DNA of 14,040 bases from the NCBI GenBank assembly GCA_023145185.1, contig JAGLEG010000342.1:1-14040 (forward strand), read 5' to 3'. The position numbers and the translations under genes were made by a program. Of this stretch, positions 12,952-14,040 are shown one piece after another. The stretch's first letter is position 1. Every line of letters starts with the position of its first letter. The DNA is from Thermoplasmata archaeon. Lineage in GTDB: Archaea > Thermoplasmatota > Penumbrarchaeia > Penumbrarchaeales > Penumbrarchaeaceae. The notes beneath the pieces are model-generated. The model was not told the origin of the DNA. It did not search any database and worked only from the letters and a program-made list of their open reading frames with translations.

Positions 12952-14040
12952 TTATTCTTCTTTTTTCCCTTCCAGCTCCTCGATCTGCTCGTGTATGTAA
13001 CCTTTCAGATCTTCTGTGGTCATCCCTTCTTCTTCCTCGGGAGCGGGTTCGCCGTACATCGCCTCGTAGGTCTCCTCTTTCGTGAGCTCGTGCTCTTCCT
13101 CCTCGGGTTCATCTTCCTCTTTCTTCTTTCTCATTACGAAGAATACGATCACACCTACGATGATCAAGGCGAGAGCGATCAATAGTATGATCGAAAGAAG
13201 TGAGGAGGACTCCTCCTCACCCTCTGCAACGTTGAGCTTGAAACTAAGCAGTTCGTAATCGCCTCCGTCAGAGACGTTGACGATAACAATGTGTTCCCCG
13301 ACCTGGTCGTCTGTTGGTTTCCAATAGATCTTACCAAGATCATCAATGATCATCCCCTCCGGGGCTTCATCGAGGTCGAAATCCCGTGAAGTATCATCGT
13401 TGTCCGTTACCACCACATACAAGCTGAAAGCACTTCCCGAGGTGGCTTTCTGCGGATCGATGCTTGAGATCTTTGGTGGAGAGTTCACCTCGAATGAGAA
13501 AGCGTCACTTATGCATCTCCCGTCCGAGCACCCGTCGTTTGGAATGACCGTCCAATGGTATGTTTCTCCAACTTCGAGGATCCCAGGTGTGAATGATGTC
13601 CTGTTGAAGTCCGTCTTGATGATCGCATCATCTTGCAGTGAGGAAACAAGCGGTTCCTCCTTGCTCAGATACAAGCTGTAGGTCAGCTCGTCATCTTCCG
13701 GGTCCGATCCCTCCCAGGTGAGGACTCCCATCGTTGAGCTGATCTTGGCACCATCTGATGGAGATAGTAATGTTACGGACGGTGTTCGGCTTGGAAGGAC
13801 CTCAATATTGAACGAGTAATTATTGTAGAGGCCTCCGTCAAAAACTCCTATGGTGACCTCCATTGTCTTGCTGAGTCCCTCGAAGATATGTATCGTCGAA
13901 TGCCATTCGATTACTCCGGTATCAACGTCGATCATCATTTCAGAATACGGGTTGGTGCTGATGGTGTAGGATAGAGTGGTCTCTGTATCTACATCGGTCC
14001 CGTATGCTTCGAAGTAGTAGAACTCACCATGTGTGATCTC
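12952..14040 (-). CDS. Membrane-anchored surface protein with cadherin/Ig-like domains, 5' end outside the window
   Basis: The frame stays open to the window edge, so 14040 is not a start; the ATG at 13938 lies inside a domain. The visible 362 residues are the C-terminal part. In order: a cadherin-like (dystroglycan type) domain, about 1-81, with DVDTGVIEWHST and FDGGLYNN; an FN3-like domain, about 87-186, with the SPSDGAKIS, LTWEGSDPEDDELTY and GETYHWTVIPNDG landmarks and a possible C171-C176 disulfide; a second cadherin/Ig-like domain, about 187-272, with DDLGKIYWKPTDDQVGEH; a membrane helix, about 280-304, followed by RKKK; and an acidic Glu-rich tail of some 55 residues. No catalytic motif is visible. 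Such stalks with acidic inner tails recur in Thermoplasmatota. The DNA looks less GC-rich than the left half of the window. Confidence 0.82.
   Translation of the reverse strand, partial: EITHGEFYYFEAYGTDVDTETTLSYTISTNPYSEMMIDVDTGVIEWHSTIHIFEGLSKTMEVTIGVFDGGLYNNYSFNIEVLPSRTPSVTLLSPSDGAKISSTMGVLTWEGSDPEDDELTYSLYLSKEEPLVSSLQDDAIIKTDFNRTSFTPGILEVGETYHWTVIPNDGCSDGRCISDAFSFEVNSPPKISSIDPQKATSGSAFSLYVVVTDNDDTSRDFDLDEAPEGMIIDDLGKIYWKPTDDQVGEHIVIVNVSDGGDYELLSFKLNVAEGEEESSSLLSIILLIALALIIVGVIVFFVMRKKKEEDEPEEEEHELTKEETYEAMYGEPAPEEEEGMTTEDLKGYIHEQIEELEGKKEE

Noticed and set aside
1..14040. tRNA or rRNA genes
   Set aside because: I saw no cloverleaf with a T-arm GGTTCGA pattern in an intergenic stretch and no rRNA-like segment; the one GGTTCGA (near 8375) lies within the peptidase coding sequence.

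Overview
This window is archaeal and most likely from the Thermoplasmatota. It carries an archaeal replication protein A (RPA) large subunit followed directly by its RPA-associated partner, a DUF531 protein, a dUTPase of the archaeal DCD-like type, a THUMP-less ThiI, TATA-like boxes, and a mix of leaderless genes and genes with Shine-Dalgarno (SD) sequences, including TTG starts. Large membrane-anchored surface proteins with acidic cytoplasmic tails also fit that phylum. The phylum is an inference from gene content; no rRNA gene is present to confirm it.

Left part, plus strand (92-4454): an unrecognised two-helix membrane protein is followed by a tight four-gene operon. The operon is RPA large subunit, RPA-associated OB-fold protein, RlmE-type rRNA 2'-O-methyltransferase and DUF531 protein. 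The junctions are end-to-start, ATGA overlap and TTGA overlap, so single-stranded DNA binding and RNA modification appear to share one transcript.

Middle, minus strand (4433-6769): a small zinc-ribbon protein, a stand-alone ThiI-type tRNA thiolase domain, a YkgJ-like cysteine-cluster protein and a dUTPase form a second compact operon, read from 6310 downwards. Upstream of it is a separate small protein with two TFIIB-type zinc ribbons. A 32-bp inverted-repeat site lies in the divergent region 6770-6949.

Right part: a 1513-residue secreted, membrane-anchored gingipain-like (C25) cysteine peptidase (6950-11491) is followed by a degenerate histidine-kinase-like protein that has lost its phospho-accepting His and its ATP-binding residues (11644-12648). 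The window closes with the 3' part of a second membrane-anchored surface protein on the minus strand (12952-14040, cut by the window edge).

The most unusual part is the 303-bp gap between the last two genes. It holds two tandem 79-bp units whose stems differ in sequence but keep their pairing, while the segments between the stems are conserved. A 9-bp inverted repeat encloses the two units, and a third copy of the 9-mer lies downstream so that two alternative long-range pairings are possible. This looks like a structured RNA or a small palindromic mobile element, and I do not recognise it as a known family. Two further perfect tetraloop hairpins lie inside the tail-coding part of the peptidase gene, and one lies just before the pseudokinase.
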